Assembly: GCA_002395835.1 (NCBI GenBank)
Contig: DGVD01000013.1
Span: 1-64,000, forward strand
DNA: 64,000 bases
Source: Bacteroidales bacterium UBA4293
GTDB lineage: Bacteria > Bacteroidota > Bacteroidia > Bacteroidales > Bacteroidaceae
Reading direction: 5' to 3'
The position numbers were made by a program, and so were the translations under genes. The stretch's first letter is position 1, and every line of letters starts with the position of its first letter. The notes under the pieces were generated by a model. That model did not search any database and was not told the origin of the DNA. It saw only the letters and a program-made list of their open reading frames with translations. Below, piece by piece: positions 52,899-61,612 of this stretch.

Positions 52899-53015
52899 TT
52901 AGCCCTGACGCATCTTGTACTTAGGGTTCTTCTTGTTAATCACAAACAGTCTTCCTTTTCGACGTACAATTACGCTATCAGGAGTACGCTTCTTTAATGA
53001 TGCTCTTGTCTTCAT
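52899..53015 (-). CDS. rpmJ: 50S ribosomal protein L36 (Zn-free form)
   Basis: A 38-residue protein read from the ATG at 53015 to the TAA at 52899: it starts MKTRASLKKRTPDS and ends NPKYKMRQG. The basic core VIVRRKGRLFVINKKNPK is that of L36. The usual zinc-binding Cys/His residues (CxxC ... C ... H) are absent, so this is the C-minus form. It lies 11 bases after infA and 32 before rpsM. Confidence 0.95.
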   Translation of the reverse strand: MKTRASLKKRTPDSVIVRRKGRLFVINKKNPKYKMRQG

Positions 53016-53026
53016 ATGTATCTTTT

Positions 53027-53245
53027 TTATTTATATCTGAATGATATTCTACCTTTGGTCAAATCGTAAGGACTCATTTCTACACGAACTTTATCACCTG
53101 GTAGAATTTTAATATAATGCATTCTCATTTTGCCAGAGATATGAGCTGTAATCTCATGCCCATTCTCAAGTTCAATTTTGAACATAGCATTTGACAATGC
53201 TTCAACTACTGTTCCATCAATTTCAATTGCAGATTGTTTTGCCAT
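53027..53245 (-). CDS. infA: Translation initiation factor IF-1
   Basis: A 72-residue S1-like OB fold starting MAKQSAIEIDGTVVEAL; the standard family length supports this start over an upstream in-frame Met inside map. Signatures: FKIELENGHEITAHISGKMR and GDKVRVEMSPYDLTKGRI. IF-1 binds the A site of the 30S subunit during initiation. It lies 1 base after map, so the two are likely translated in a coupled way. Confidence 0.97.
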   Translation of the reverse strand: MAKQSAIEIDGTVVEALSNAMFKIELENGHEITAHISGKMRMHYIKILPGDKVRVEMSPYDLTKGRISFRYK

Positions 53246-53246
53246 A

Positions 53247-54044
53247 CTAAATTGCTTTATCACCTAAAATTTTTTCTATTTCATCAAATGAAGATAATAC
53301 TTCAGCTCTTCCTTGTCTTACTGCTAAAGAATGCTCATAATGTGCAGCAGGTTTCCCATCCCTAGTCCTTATAGTCCAACGATCTGGATCCATAAAAACT
53401 TGTCTTGATCCCATTGTAATCATCGGTTCAATGGCTATACAAAGACCATTCTTAAGCATTGTTCCAGTTCCACGTTTTCCATAATTAGGAACCTGAGGGT
53501 CCTCATGCATATCCCTTCCTACCCCGTGTCCTACAAACTCACGAACGACTCCATAGGAATGGGATGTACAATGATTCTCCACTGCATAACCAATGTCTCC
53601 CAAGCGATGGCCTGCAACAGCCTGCTCTATCCCCAAGTACAAAGCTTCTTTCGTCACTTTGCAAAGTTGTTTGACTTCCTCTGAGACCTCACCAACAAGA
53701 AAAGTATAGCAAGAGTCACCGCAAAAACCATTCAACTTTGTACCACAATCGACAGAGACAATGTCACCATCCTTTAAAGGAACAATGTTTGGAATTCCAT
53801 GTACCACAACATCATTTACTGAAGTACAGATTGATGCAGGAAATGGTCCTCCAAATGGATTTGGGAATCCCTTGAAAGTTGGAATAGCACCATGATCACG
53901 AATGAATTCTTCTGCTACTTTATCCAACTCCAAGGTTGTAACACCCGGCTTTATTATTTTTGCCAACTCAGCAAGCGTTCTTCCTATAAGAAGATTCGCT
54001 TGTCTGAGTAGCTCTATTTCATCTTCAGTTTTCAGAAATATCAT
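53247..54044 (-). CDS. map: Methionine aminopeptidase, type I
   Basis: A 265-residue enzyme that removes the initiator Met from new proteins. The two-metal site is readable: VSVDCGTKLNGFCGDSCYT (two Asp), EFVGHGVGRDMHEDPQVPN (His) and IEPMIT (Glu), with a later Glu. Located between secY (11 bases) and infA, the Bacteroidetes order. Confidence 0.97.
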   Translation of the reverse strand: MIFLKTEDEIELLRQANLLIGRTLAELAKIIKPGVTTLELDKVAEEFIRDHGAIPTFKGFPNPFGGPFPASICTSVNDVVVHGIPNIVPLKDGDIVSVDCGTKLNGFCGDSCYTFLVGEVSEEVKQLCKVTKEALYLGIEQAVAGHRLGDIGYAVENHCTSHSYGVVREFVGHGVGRDMHEDPQVPNYGKRGTGTMLKNGLCIAIEPMITMGSRQVFMDPDRWTIRTRDGKPAAHYEHSLAVRQGRAEVLSSFDEIEKILGDKAI

Positions 54045-54055
54045 TTCGATAAATC

Positions 54056-55387
54056 TTAATATGAACCAGAACGGCCTTTAATTCGTCCTGAATTCAACAG
54101 ACCATCGTAGTGACGCATCATCAAATGACTTTCTATCTGTTGCAAAGTATCAAGAACAACACCAACAAGAATCAGCAATGAGGTTCCACCAAAGAACTGT
54201 GCAAATTCTTGCTGTACTCCAAATACACCAGCGAATGCTGGCAAGATAGCAACCAAAGCCAAGAACAAAGATCCAGGAAGAGTAATTCTATCCATAATCT
54301 TATCCAAGAAATCTGCAGTTGGCTTACCCGGCTTAATACCTGGTATAAAACCATTATTACGCTTCATATCCTCAGCCATCTGGGTTGAGTTCAAAGTAAT
54401 TGCAGTATAGAAATACGTAAAAATGATAATCAATGCTGCAAAAACTGCGTTATAAGCAAAACTTGTATGATCCAAGAAAGGCTGTAACCAAGATGCATTA
54501 CCTGCCACCTGCATAATGGTGATAGGAATAAACATGATAGCCTGGGCAAAAATGATAGGCATTACATTGGCTGCATTAACCTTCAATGGAATATACTGAC
54601 GAGCACCAGTTCCCGCGGTCTTGTTACCTACAATACGCTTTGCATACTGAACAGGCACCTTACGGACACCTTGTACCAACATGATAGCGAAACAGATAAC
54701 CAAGAACAAGAAAACAATCTCAAACAAGAATGCCACTAAACCACCTGCGCCAGGAGATGACAAGCGAGATACCAATTCCTGAATAAAGGCATTAGGGAAA
54801 CGAGCTATGATACCAATCATAATAATCAAAGATATACCGTTACCAATGCCCTTATCTGTAATACGTTCACCTAACCAAAGGATAAACATACTACCTGCAG
54901 CAAGGATGATAGTAGATGCCAGCATGAACCAAGTCCAGTCAATTGATACATTCAAAGCAGGGCCAGCCTGCATCTTCAAATTGATTAAATAAGCTGGTGC
55001 CTGGAACAATAAGATAAACACAGTTAAATAACGAGTATACTGGTTAATCTTTCTACGTCCACTTTCACCTTCACGTTGCATTTTCTGGAAATGAGGTACA
55101 GCAATGGTGAAAAGCTGAAGAACGATGGAAGCTGTAATGTATGGCATGATTCCCAATGCAAAAACTGATGCATTAGAGAAAGCACCTCCAGAGAAGGCAT
55201 TCAACAAGGCCATCAAACCCTCACTTGTCTGCTGACGCAAAGCCTCAAGTTGGTTCGCATCGATACCTGGAAGTACGACGAAAGAACCGAATCGATATAT
55301 TGCGATAAACAGAATGGTGATGAGGATTCTTTGTCTCAAATCCTCAATCTTCCAAATATTCTTTACTGTTTCTACAAGCTTTCTCAT
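54056..55387 (-). CDS. secY: Preprotein translocase subunit SecY
   Basis: A 443-residue channel of ten transmembrane segments that passes unfolded proteins through the inner membrane with SecE and SecG. The signatures are GIMPYITASIVLQL (plug region) and the cytoplasmic loops with RKVPVQYAKRIVGN. The C-terminus LRIKGRSGSY-like tail (GRIKGRSGSY) is basic. It starts 4 bases after rplO. Confidence 0.98.
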   Translation of the reverse strand: MRKLVETVKNIWKIEDLRQRILITILFIAIYRFGSFVVLPGIDANQLEALRQQTSEGLMALLNAFSGGAFSNASVFALGIMPYITASIVLQLFTIAVPHFQKMQREGESGRRKINQYTRYLTVFILLFQAPAYLINLKMQAGPALNVSIDWTWFMLASTIILAAGSMFILWLGERITDKGIGNGISLIIMIGIIARFPNAFIQELVSRLSSPGAGGLVAFLFEIVFLFLVICFAIMLVQGVRKVPVQYAKRIVGNKTAGTGARQYIPLKVNAANVMPIIFAQAIMFIPITIMQVAGNASWLQPFLDHTSFAYNAVFAALIIIFTYFYTAITLNSTQMAEDMKRNNGFIPGIKPGKPTADFLDKIMDRITLPGSLFLALVAILPAFAGVFGVQQEFAQFFGGTSLLILVGVVLDTLQQIESHLMMRHYDGLLNSGRIKGRSGSY

Positions 55388-55391
55388 TGAT

Positions 55392-55838
55392 TTAGAGTTT
55401 TACTGCGTTACCACCAACAGCTGCAATTGCAGCCTCTGCTGTCTTTGAGAATGCATTAGCCTCAACATCAACCTTAGAAGTCAACTGGCCATTTCCAAGA
55501 ATCTTAACCAACTGGCCATTAGAAACGAAACCAGCTGCTATCAATTCTTCCAGACCAACCTTAGTATATCCCTTAGACTCAACTAAAGCCTGAATAGTAC
55601 TTAGGTTAATAGCCTTGTACTCTACACGGTTAATATTTTTGAAACCGAACTTAGGCAAACGACGCTGTAATGGCATCTGACCGCCTTCAAATCCAATCTT
55701 AGTCTTATAACCAGAACGTTGCTTAGCACCCTTGTGACCACGGGTAGAAGTACCACCTAAACCAGAACCGGTACCACGACCAACTCTTTTTCTTGAATGA
55801 GTTGAACCACAAGCTGGTTTTAAACTATGTAATTTCAT
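55392..55838 (-). CDS. rplO: 50S ribosomal protein L15
   Basis: A 148-residue L15. The Gly/Arg/Lys-rich N-terminus (HSRKRVGRGTGSGLGGTSTR) threads into 23S rRNA, and the globular C-terminal domain ends in AAVGGNAVKL. Last ribosomal protein gene of the spc operon before secY. Confidence 0.97.
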   Translation of the reverse strand: MKLHSLKPACGSTHSRKRVGRGTGSGLGGTSTRGHKGAKQRSGYKTKIGFEGGQMPLQRRLPKFGFKNINRVEYKAINLSTIQALVESKGYTKVGLEELIAAGFVSNGQLVKILGNGQLTSKVDVEANAFSKTAEAAIAAVGGNAVKL

Positions 55839-55865
55839 ATCTATTCTATTTTTTCAGTTAATAGA

Positions 55866-56042
55866 TTAGTCAATAACCTTAACAAGGTGATTAACCTTTG
55901 CGACCATACCACGAGCAGAAGCTGTATCTTCAAGTTCTACAACCTGGTTCAGCTTTTTCAAACCCATAGCATCTAAAGTTCTCTTCTGATCAATTGGAGC
56001 ACCAATACGGCTCTTAACCTGCTTTACTTTAATTGTTGCCAT
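55866..56042 (-). CDS. rpmD: 50S ribosomal protein L30
   Basis: A 58-residue protein read from the ATG at 56042: begins MATIKVKQVKSRIGAPIDQK, ends VNHLVKVID. It has the L30 fold (beta-alpha-beta-alpha-beta; the loop DAMGLKKLNQVVE is typical) and the usual place between rpsE (4 bases) and rplO (23 bases). Confidence 0.95.
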   Translation of the reverse strand: MATIKVKQVKSRIGAPIDQKRTLDAMGLKKLNQVVELEDTASARGMVAKVNHLVKVID

Positions 56043-56046
56043 AAAT

Positions 56047-56559
56047 TTATCCCTTAAAAACTTTAGAAATATTTACGCCTCTGTTCTGTGCAACAGTACG
56101 AGCATCGCGCATTTCTGCCAATGCATTAATGGTTGCCTTTACCAAGTTGTGAGGATTAGAAGAACCCTTAGACTTAGCCAGAACATCCTTGATACCAACA
56201 CTCTCAAAAACTGCACGCATTGCACCACCAGCTACTACACCGGTACCAGCAGATGCAGGCATAATCAGAACTCTGGAACCATCGAAACGGCCTTCCTGCT
56301 CATGAGGTACAGTACCATTAATTATAGGAATCTTTACCAAGTTCTTCTTTGCAGATTCAACACCTTTAGCAATGGCTGCAGTTACTTCACCTGCCTTACC
56401 AAGACCGTAACCGATGACACCATTTCCATCACCTACTACAACAATTGCAGCGAAAGTGAAAGTTCGACCACCTTTAGTAACCTTAGTAACACGATTGATA
56501 GCAACCAATCTATCTTTTAATTCGATATCGTTACTTACTTTAACTTTATTAATTGCCAT
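56047..56559 (-). CDS. rpsE: 30S ribosomal protein S5
   Basis: A 170-residue S5 that helps keep translation accurate in the 30S body. Signatures: DRLVAINRVTKVTKGGRTFT and AKGVESAKKNLVKIP, then MPASAGTGVVAGGAMRAVFE. I use the ATG at 56559 (MAINKVKVSND); another ATG two codons upstream overlaps the rplR stop (TAATG) and could be used. Confidence 0.97.
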   Translation of the reverse strand: MAINKVKVSNDIELKDRLVAINRVTKVTKGGRTFTFAAIVVVGDGNGVIGYGLGKAGEVTAAIAKGVESAKKNLVKIPIINGTVPHEQEGRFDGSRVLIMPASAGTGVVAGGAMRAVFESVGIKDVLAKSKGSSNPHNLVKATINALAEMRDARTVAQNRGVNISKVFKG

Positions 56560-56564
56560 AATCA

Positions 56565-56909
56565 TTAGAATTTAAGACCACCGTTACGAGCTGCATCAGC
56601 AACCTCTTTAACTCTACCATGATACAAATAGCCGTTACGATCGAAAACGACTCTTGTAATACCAGCTTCCTGAGCCTTCTGTGCAATCAAAGCACCTACT
56701 TTCTTAGCCTGATCAGCTTTATTCTCAACTTCCATACCAAGAGAAGAAGCTGCAGCCAAAGTCTTGCCAGCTAAGTCATCTATAACCTGTACGTAGATCT
56801 GCTTGTTACTACGGAACACGGTCATACGAGGGCATTCAGGAGTTCCAGAAACTTTATTACGAACTCTATATTTAATCTTAATTCGTCTTTCTATTTTCTT
56901 AGTTGTCAT
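56565..56909 (-). CDS. rplR: 50S ribosomal protein L18
   Basis: A 114-residue L18, which binds 5S rRNA with L5. Signatures: TPECPRMTVFRSNKQIYVQV-like strand (MTVFRSNKQIYVQVIDD) and VVFDRNGYLYHGRVKEVAD. The basic N-terminus (KIERRIKIKYRVRNKV) is usual. Located between rplF and rpsE. Confidence 0.97.
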   Translation of the reverse strand: MTTKKIERRIKIKYRVRNKVSGTPECPRMTVFRSNKQIYVQVIDDLAGKTLAAASSLGMEVENKADQAKKVGALIAQKAQEAGITRVVFDRNGYLYHGRVKEVADAARNGGLKF

Positions 56910-56927
56910 AATCGAAAAGTTTTAAAA

Positions 56928-57494
56928 TTACTTAGCACTAGCTGACTTGCCAGACTTTCTGCGAATCTCTTCGCCAACAAACTTAATACCCTTACCTTTA
57001 TAAGGTTCTGGCTTACGGAAAGAACGAATTTTTGCACAAACCTGACCAAGCAACTGCTTATCAGCAGACTCGAGGATGATTAGTGGGTTCTTGTTTCTTT
57101 CTGATTTAGTCTCTACTTTTATCTCTTTAGGCAACTGAATGAAAATATTATGTGAATAACCCAAAGAAAGTTCAATAATATTTCCCTGGTTAGATGCACG
57201 ATAACCTACACCTACCAATTCCAATTCTTTCTTATAACCTTCAGATACGCCAACAACCATATTATGCACCAAAGCACGGTACAAACCATGGAATGCTTGC
57301 TGCTGTTTCTGTTCAACTTCTGTATTTTCAACCAAGCTGAAAGAAATGGAACCATCTTCAATCTTCATGTCGATAGAAGGATCGACAGTCTGGGTCAATT
57401 CACCCTTTGGTCCCTTTACGGTAACCACATTATCCTTACAGGTAACTGTAACACCAGAAGGAATAGAAATTGGCAATTTACCTATTCTTGACAT
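56928..57494 (-). CDS. rplF: 50S ribosomal protein L6
   Basis: A 188-residue L6 with two repeated beta-alpha domains; the C-terminal signature is PEPYKGKGIKFVGEEIRRK. I take the start at 57494 (MSRIGKLPISIPSGV), the conserved N-terminus, rather than an in-frame Met ten codons upstream in the spacer. It contacts the sarcin-ricin loop region. Confidence 0.97.
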   Translation of the reverse strand: MSRIGKLPISIPSGVTVTCKDNVVTVKGPKGELTQTVDPSIDMKIEDGSISFSLVENTEVEQKQQQAFHGLYRALVHNMVVGVSEGYKKELELVGVGYRASNQGNIIELSLGYSHNIFIQLPKEIKVETKSERNKNPLIILESADKQLLGQVCAKIRSFRKPEPYKGKGIKFVGEEIRRKSGKSASAK

Positions 57495-57508
57495 GTTAAA
57501 CCCTCCTA

Positions 57509-57904
57509 TTAATATACATAGCAAAGTACTTCACCACCTATTTTAAGGTCAGAAGCCTCTTTGTCTGTCATTACACCTTTTGAAGTGGATATAATTGCAA
57601 TACCCAGTCCGTTAATAACTCTCGGCATATCCTTATAACCAGTGTATTTACGCAAACCTGGTGTAGACACACGAATCAATTTCTTGATTGCATTAGTCTT
57701 GTTAGCCGTATCATACTTCAAGGCTACCTTAATGGTTCCCTGAGGACCATCTTCAACGAACTTATAGTTCAAAATGTAACCTTTGTCAAAAAGGATCTTA
57801 GTGATCTCTTTTTTCAAATTTGAGGCTGGAATTTCAACAACTCTGTGCTTTGCCTGAATTGCATTTCTCAGTCTCGTCAGATAATCTGCTATTGGATCAG
57901 TCAT
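57509..57904 (-). CDS. rpsH: 30S ribosomal protein S8
   Basis: A 131-residue S8, a primary 16S rRNA binder. Signatures: DPIADYLTRLRNAIQAKHRV and the C-terminal STSKGVMTDKEASDLKIGGE then VLCYVY. In E. coli S8 represses the spc operon. It lies 55 bases downstream of rpsN, a slightly larger gap than its neighbours. Confidence 0.97.
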   Translation of the reverse strand: MTDPIADYLTRLRNAIQAKHRVVEIPASNLKKEITKILFDKGYILNYKFVEDGPQGTIKVALKYDTANKTNAIKKLIRVSTPGLRKYTGYKDMPRVINGLGIAIISTSKGVMTDKEASDLKIGGEVLCYVY

Positions 57905-57959
57905 AAAATAAATTTTAAATTAATCAGGACTTCCCTGACAATATTTAATAATAAAAGAA

Positions 57960-58262
57960 TTACCAACTTGCTTTCTTAACGCCTGGGATAAGACCGCTGG
58001 AAGCCATCTCGCGGAACTGAATACGAGAAAGACCGAACTGACGGATATAGCCCTTTGGACGACCAGTCAGTTTACAACGATTGTGCAGACGGATTGGATT
58101 AGCATTCTTTGGAATTGCCTGCAACTTACGAGCAGCCTCATAAGCTTCAACAGGATCATCTGATGTATTCACAATCTTCTTCAAAGCTGCACGCTTTTCT
58201 GCATATTTGGCTACCATTTTGGCTCTTTTTACTTCACGAGCCTTCATTGATTCCTTTGCCAT
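57960..58262 (-). CDS. rpsN: 30S ribosomal protein S14 (Zn-free form)
   Basis: A 100-residue S14 of the longer, zinc-free type: only one Cys (NRCKLTGRPKGYIRQF) where the zinc form has four. Signature KGYIRQFGLSRIQFREMA. It sits between rplE (7 bases) and rpsH in the 30S head cluster order. Confidence 0.97.
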   Translation of the reverse strand: MAKESMKAREVKRAKMVAKYAEKRAALKKIVNTSDDPVEAYEAARKLQAIPKNANPIRLHNRCKLTGRPKGYIRQFGLSRIQFREMASSGLIPGVKKASW

Positions 58263-58269
58263 ATCTTAA

Positions 58270-58821
58270 TTATTTAGCGTTCTTAAAAGGTAAACCGAAT
58301 TCTTTCAAAAGAGCATATCCTTCTTCATCAGTCTTAGCTGTGGTTACGAAGGTAATGTTCATACCTAAAATGCGGGTAATGCTATCAATGTTTATTTCAG
58401 GGAAAATAATCTGCTCCTGAATACCCAATGTATAGTTACCACGTCCATCCAACTTGCTCTCAATACCCTTGAAGTCACGGATACGAGGCAAAGCCACACG
58501 TACCAAGCGCTCTAGGAATTCGTACATTCTCTCACGGCGGAGAGTAACCATAACGCCGATAGGCATTTTCTTACGCAACTTGAAGTTTGCAATATCCTTC
58601 TTTGAGAAGGTTGCAACTGCCTTCTGGCCAGTAATAGTAGTAAGCTCTTCAATAGCTACATCGATAATTTTCTTATCTGCAGTAGCCATACCAAGGCCCT
58701 GGTTAACTACAATCTTCTTCAATGCAGGAATCTGCATAGTTGAAGTGTAATTGAATTGCTTCATCAATGCTGGAGCAATACGCTCAGCATATTCTTTCTT
58801 AAGGCTTGCTGTATTACTCAT
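58270..58821 (-). CDS. rplE: 50S ribosomal protein L5
   Basis: A 183-residue L5 that links 5S rRNA to the 23S rRNA and contacts P-site tRNA. Signatures: MQIPALKKIVVNQGLGMA, LRKKMPIGVMVTLRRERMYE and FPEINIDSITRILGMNITFV. The start overlaps the rplX stop by one base (TAATG). Confidence 0.97.
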   Translation of the reverse strand: MSNTASLKKEYAERIAPALMKQFNYTSTMQIPALKKIVVNQGLGMATADKKIIDVAIEELTTITGQKAVATFSKKDIANFKLRKKMPIGVMVTLRRERMYEFLERLVRVALPRIRDFKGIESKLDGRGNYTLGIQEQIIFPEINIDSITRILGMNITFVTTAKTDEEGYALLKEFGLPFKNAK

Positions 58822-59141
58822 TATTTGATTTCCTCCCCAGATTTTTTAGCGTAACGAACTAGAACGCCATCAGCATTCTTTTTTCTACCAATTCTTGTAC
58901 CCTTACCAGTTTTTGGATCAACTGGATTCAAATTTGAAATATGGATTGGAGCCTCCTGTTTTACAATGCCACCCTGAGGGTTCTTTGCACTTGGCTTAGT
59001 GCTCTTAGAGACCATGTTCAATCCTTCAACGATAGCACGCTGCTCCTCAACAAAAACCTTCAGAACCTTACCGGTCTGGCCTTTGCTCTTACCAGCATTA
59101 ACGTATACTGTATCGCCTTTTTTAATATGTAATTTACTCAT
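58821..59141 (-). CDS. rplX: 50S ribosomal protein L24
   Basis: A 106-residue L24 with an N-terminal KOW motif (KKGDTVYVNAGKSKGQTGKV), an early assembly protein near the exit tunnel. The C-terminal part (HISNLNPVDPKTGKGTRIGR) is typical. Located between rplN and rplE. Confidence 0.97.
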   Translation of the reverse strand: MSKLHIKKGDTVYVNAGKSKGQTGKVLKVFVEEQRAIVEGLNMVSKSTKPSAKNPQGGIVKQEAPIHISNLNPVDPKTGKGTRIGRKKNADGVLVRYAKKSGEEIK

Positions 59142-59161
59142 TACTCGATGCTTTAATTTGA

Positions 59162-59527
59162 TTAAAGTACTTCAGGAGCTAAGGAAACCACCTTCATATT
59201 AGCAGCACGTAACTCACGAGCAACTGGACCGAAGATACGACTTCCTCTAAGTTCACCTGCATTGTTTAAAAGTACACAGGCATTATCGTCGAAACGAATA
59301 TAAGAACCATCTGCACGACGAATCTCTTTCTTTGTACGAACAATAAGAGCCTTTGACACGGTACCTTTCTTCATATCACTTGATGGAATGACGCTCTTCA
59401 CAGTAACGACAATCACATCACCAACAGAAGCGTAACGACGACGTGTACCACCCAAAACTCGGATACACAGACACTCTTTAGCGCCACTGTTATCACAAAC
59501 TGTAAGTCTTGATTCTACCTGTATCAT
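59162..59527 (-). CDS. rplN: 50S ribosomal protein L14
   Basis: A 121-residue L14 forming part of the intersubunit surface (bridge with 16S rRNA helix 14). Signature: ESRLTVCDNSGAKECLCIRV then GDVIVVTVKSVIPSSDMKKG. Standard length, 2 bases after rpsQ. Confidence 0.98.
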   Translation of the reverse strand: MIQVESRLTVCDNSGAKECLCIRVLGGTRRRYASVGDVIVVTVKSVIPSSDMKKGTVSKALIVRTKKEIRRADGSYIRFDDNACVLLNNAGELRGSRIFGPVARELRAANMKVVSLAPEVL

Positions 59528-59529
59528 AA

Positions 59530-59784
59530 TTACTTAGCTCTTTCGACGATTTCAACTAATCTCCATCTCTTACTCTTGCTCAGTGGACGAGTTTCCATAA
59601 TACGTACTGTATCACCTACATTACAAGTATTCTCTTCGTCATGAGCATGATATTTCTTCGTCTTGCTGACGAACTTACCATAAATAGGGTGCTTTTCCTT
59701 GAATTTAGCAGCAACGGTAATAGTTTTATCCATCTTATTGCTAACTACGACACCCAGACGCTCTTTTCTTAAATTTCTTTCCAT
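59530..59784 (-). CDS. rpsQ: 30S ribosomal protein S17
   Basis: An 84-residue OB-fold protein. Signatures: ERLGVVVSNKMDKTITVAAK and YHAHDEENTCNVGDTVRIME, TRPLSKSKRWRL. Primary binder of the 16S 5' domain. Standard order rpmC-rpsQ-rplN. Confidence 0.98.
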   Translation of the reverse strand: MERNLRKERLGVVVSNKMDKTITVAAKFKEKHPIYGKFVSKTKKYHAHDEENTCNVGDTVRIMETRPLSKSKRWRLVEIVERAK

Positions 59785-59792
59785 TGAATCAA

Positions 59793-59987
59793 TTATTTAG
59801 AAAGTTCTCTTTGACGCAACTCGGTCTTCAAACGAGCAATTGTACGTCTCAATTGCTTAATCTGAGAAGGGTTCTCCAATGGAGACACAGCATGATTCAA
59901 CAGCAACTGCTGGTAGTTAGCTACCTCAGTATCAATCTTCTCGGCCAATTCAGCTGTAGATAATCCTTTAATTTCTGATGTTTTCAT
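59793..59987 (-). CDS. rpmC: 50S ribosomal protein L29
   Basis: A 64-residue two-helix protein (TSEIKGLSTAELAEKIDTEV and KQLRRTIARLKTELRQREL), located at the exit tunnel next to L23, where trigger factor and SRP dock. 2 bases after rplP. Confidence 0.97.
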   Translation of the reverse strand: MKTSEIKGLSTAELAEKIDTEVANYQQLLLNHAVSPLENPSQIKQLRRTIARLKTELRQRELSK

Positions 59988-59989
59988 AA

Positions 59990-60415
59990 TTAAGCGTTTT
60001 GATCGTAATCACGTCTAACAATAAACTTAGTAGTAACAGGTAACTTTTGTGCACCAAGGCGCAAAGCTTCCTTTGCAATCTCAAATGGAACGCCATCGAT
60101 CTCAATAATCACACGGCCTGGAGTGATAGGGAAAACATATGCTTCTGGAGCACCTTTACCTTTACCCATACGTACATCAGCAGGTTTCTTAGTGATTACC
60201 TGATCAGGGAATATACGGATCCACAACTGACCCTGGCGCTGCATATAGCGTGTTACTGCTACACGGGCTGCCTCAATCTGACGACCAGTGATCCATTTTG
60301 TCTGCAGAGACTTAATGCCGAAAGATCCGAATGCCAACTGTGTGCCACGATGAGCTACACCTTTAGAAACACCTTTCTGCTGTCTTCTGAACTTTGTTCT
60401 TTTAGGCTGTAACAT
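59990..60415 (-). CDS. rplP: 50S ribosomal protein L16
   Basis: A 141-residue L16 that helps shape the A site. Signatures: PKRTKFRRQQKGVSKGVAHR and VRMGKGKGAPEAYVFPITPG. Standard length and order between rpsC and rpmC. Confidence 0.98.
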   Translation of the reverse strand: MLQPKRTKFRRQQKGVSKGVAHRGTQLAFGSFGIKSLQTKWITGRQIEAARVAVTRYMQRQGQLWIRIFPDQVITKKPADVRMGKGKGAPEAYVFPITPGRVIIEIDGVPFEIAKEALRLGAQKLPVTTKFIVRRDYDQNA

Positions 60416-60434
60416 AATTAATTTAAAGCTCTAA

Positions 60435-61166
60435 TTAACGATTGTTGTTTTTCTTTCCGCGGAAATTACGTCCGCCTTTGTTTCCGCCATTACCACGACC
60501 GTTTTCCTTGGTCTGAGTGAAGTTTGGTGCCAAATCCTTCTTTCCATATACCTCACCACGGCATATCCAAACTTTAATACCCAGCAAACCAACCTTAGTC
60601 AGGGCTTCTGCATTACAATAGTCAATGTCTGCACGAAGTGTGTGCAGTGGAGTTCTACCCTCCTTCAACATTTCAGAACGAGCCATTTCTGCGCCATTCA
60701 AACGGCCACAGATCTGAACTTTGATGCCCTCAGCACCCATTCTCATGGTGTTCTGAATTGCCATCTTGATAGCACGACGATAAGCAATCTTACCTTCTAC
60801 CTGACGAGCAATGTTATTTGCTACTATAGTTGCATCAAGTTCTGGCTTCTTAACCTCGAAGATATTGATTTGAATTTCTTTATCAGTAATTTTCTTCAAT
60901 TCTTCCTTCAATTTGTCTACTTCCTGTCCACCCTTACCGATGATTACACCCGGACGAGCAGTACAAACAGTGATGGTGATCAACTTCAAAGTACGTTCAA
61001 TGACGATCTTTGAAACCATAGCATTAGACAAACGAGCATTCAAATACTTACGGAGCTTGCTGTCTTCCAGCAAGTTGTCACCGAAATTCTTGCCGCCATA
61101 CCAGTTGGAATCCCAACCTCTAACGATACCAAGTCTATTGCTAATCGGATTAACTTTCTGTCCCAT
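60435..61166 (-). CDS. rpsC: 30S ribosomal protein S3
   Basis: A 243-residue S3 at the mRNA entry. The KH domain contains TVCTARPGVIIGKGGQEVDK, and the C-terminal domain has MRMGAEGIKVQICGRLNGAE. The tail from about 215 is Gly/Asn/Arg-rich (ENGRGNGGNKGGRNFRGKKN) and is likely disordered. Located between rplV and rplP. Confidence 0.98.
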   Translation of the reverse strand: MGQKVNPISNRLGIVRGWDSNWYGGKNFGDNLLEDSKLRKYLNARLSNAMVSKIVIERTLKLITITVCTARPGVIIGKGGQEVDKLKEELKKITDKEIQINIFEVKKPELDATIVANNIARQVEGKIAYRRAIKMAIQNTMRMGAEGIKVQICGRLNGAEMARSEMLKEGRTPLHTLRADIDYCNAEALTKVGLLGIKVWICRGEVYGKKDLAPNFTQTKENGRGNGGNKGGRNFRGKKNNNR

Positions 61167-61172
61167 GTTTAA

Positions 61173-61574
61173 TTACTTTTCATTAGTTTTAGTATCGACG
61201 AACAAAGTCACATGATTTGAACGCTTACGAATTCTATAACCTCTTCCCTGTGGAGCTGGTCTCATACGCTTAAGAGTAGCACCACCATCACAATAAATCT
61301 TAGTTATAAACAATTCACCAGCTTCAGCCTTACGTTCATTCTTCTGCTCCCAGTTTGCAATTGCAGAGCGCAACAACTTCTCAATTGGTGCTGCTGCAGA
61401 CTTCTCAGAGAACTTCAGTGCACCCAGAGCACGATTAACCTCCATGCCACGAACCATATCAACAACCAAACGCATCTTACGTGGAGAGGATGGGATATTC
61501 TGAAGCTTTGCGAAATACTGAGTCTTTTGGGCTTCTTTATGTTTTTCAGCCGATAATCTTTTTCTTGCTCCCAT
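61173..61574 (-). CDS. rplV: 50S ribosomal protein L22
   Basis: A 133-residue L22 whose beta-hairpin lines the exit tunnel. Signatures: KLQNIPSSPRKMRLVVDMVR and TLKRMRPAPQGRGYRIRKRS. The N-terminus is slightly longer than in E. coli. Starts 38 bases after rpsS. Confidence 0.97.
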   Translation of the reverse strand: MGARKRLSAEKHKEAQKTQYFAKLQNIPSSPRKMRLVVDMVRGMEVNRALGALKFSEKSAAAPIEKLLRSAIANWEQKNERKAEAGELFITKIYCDGGATLKRMRPAPQGRGYRIRKRSNHVTLFVDTKTNEK

Positions 61575-61612
61575 TATTATTTTCTTTTAATAATCTTACA
61601 AATAGGTCCTGC

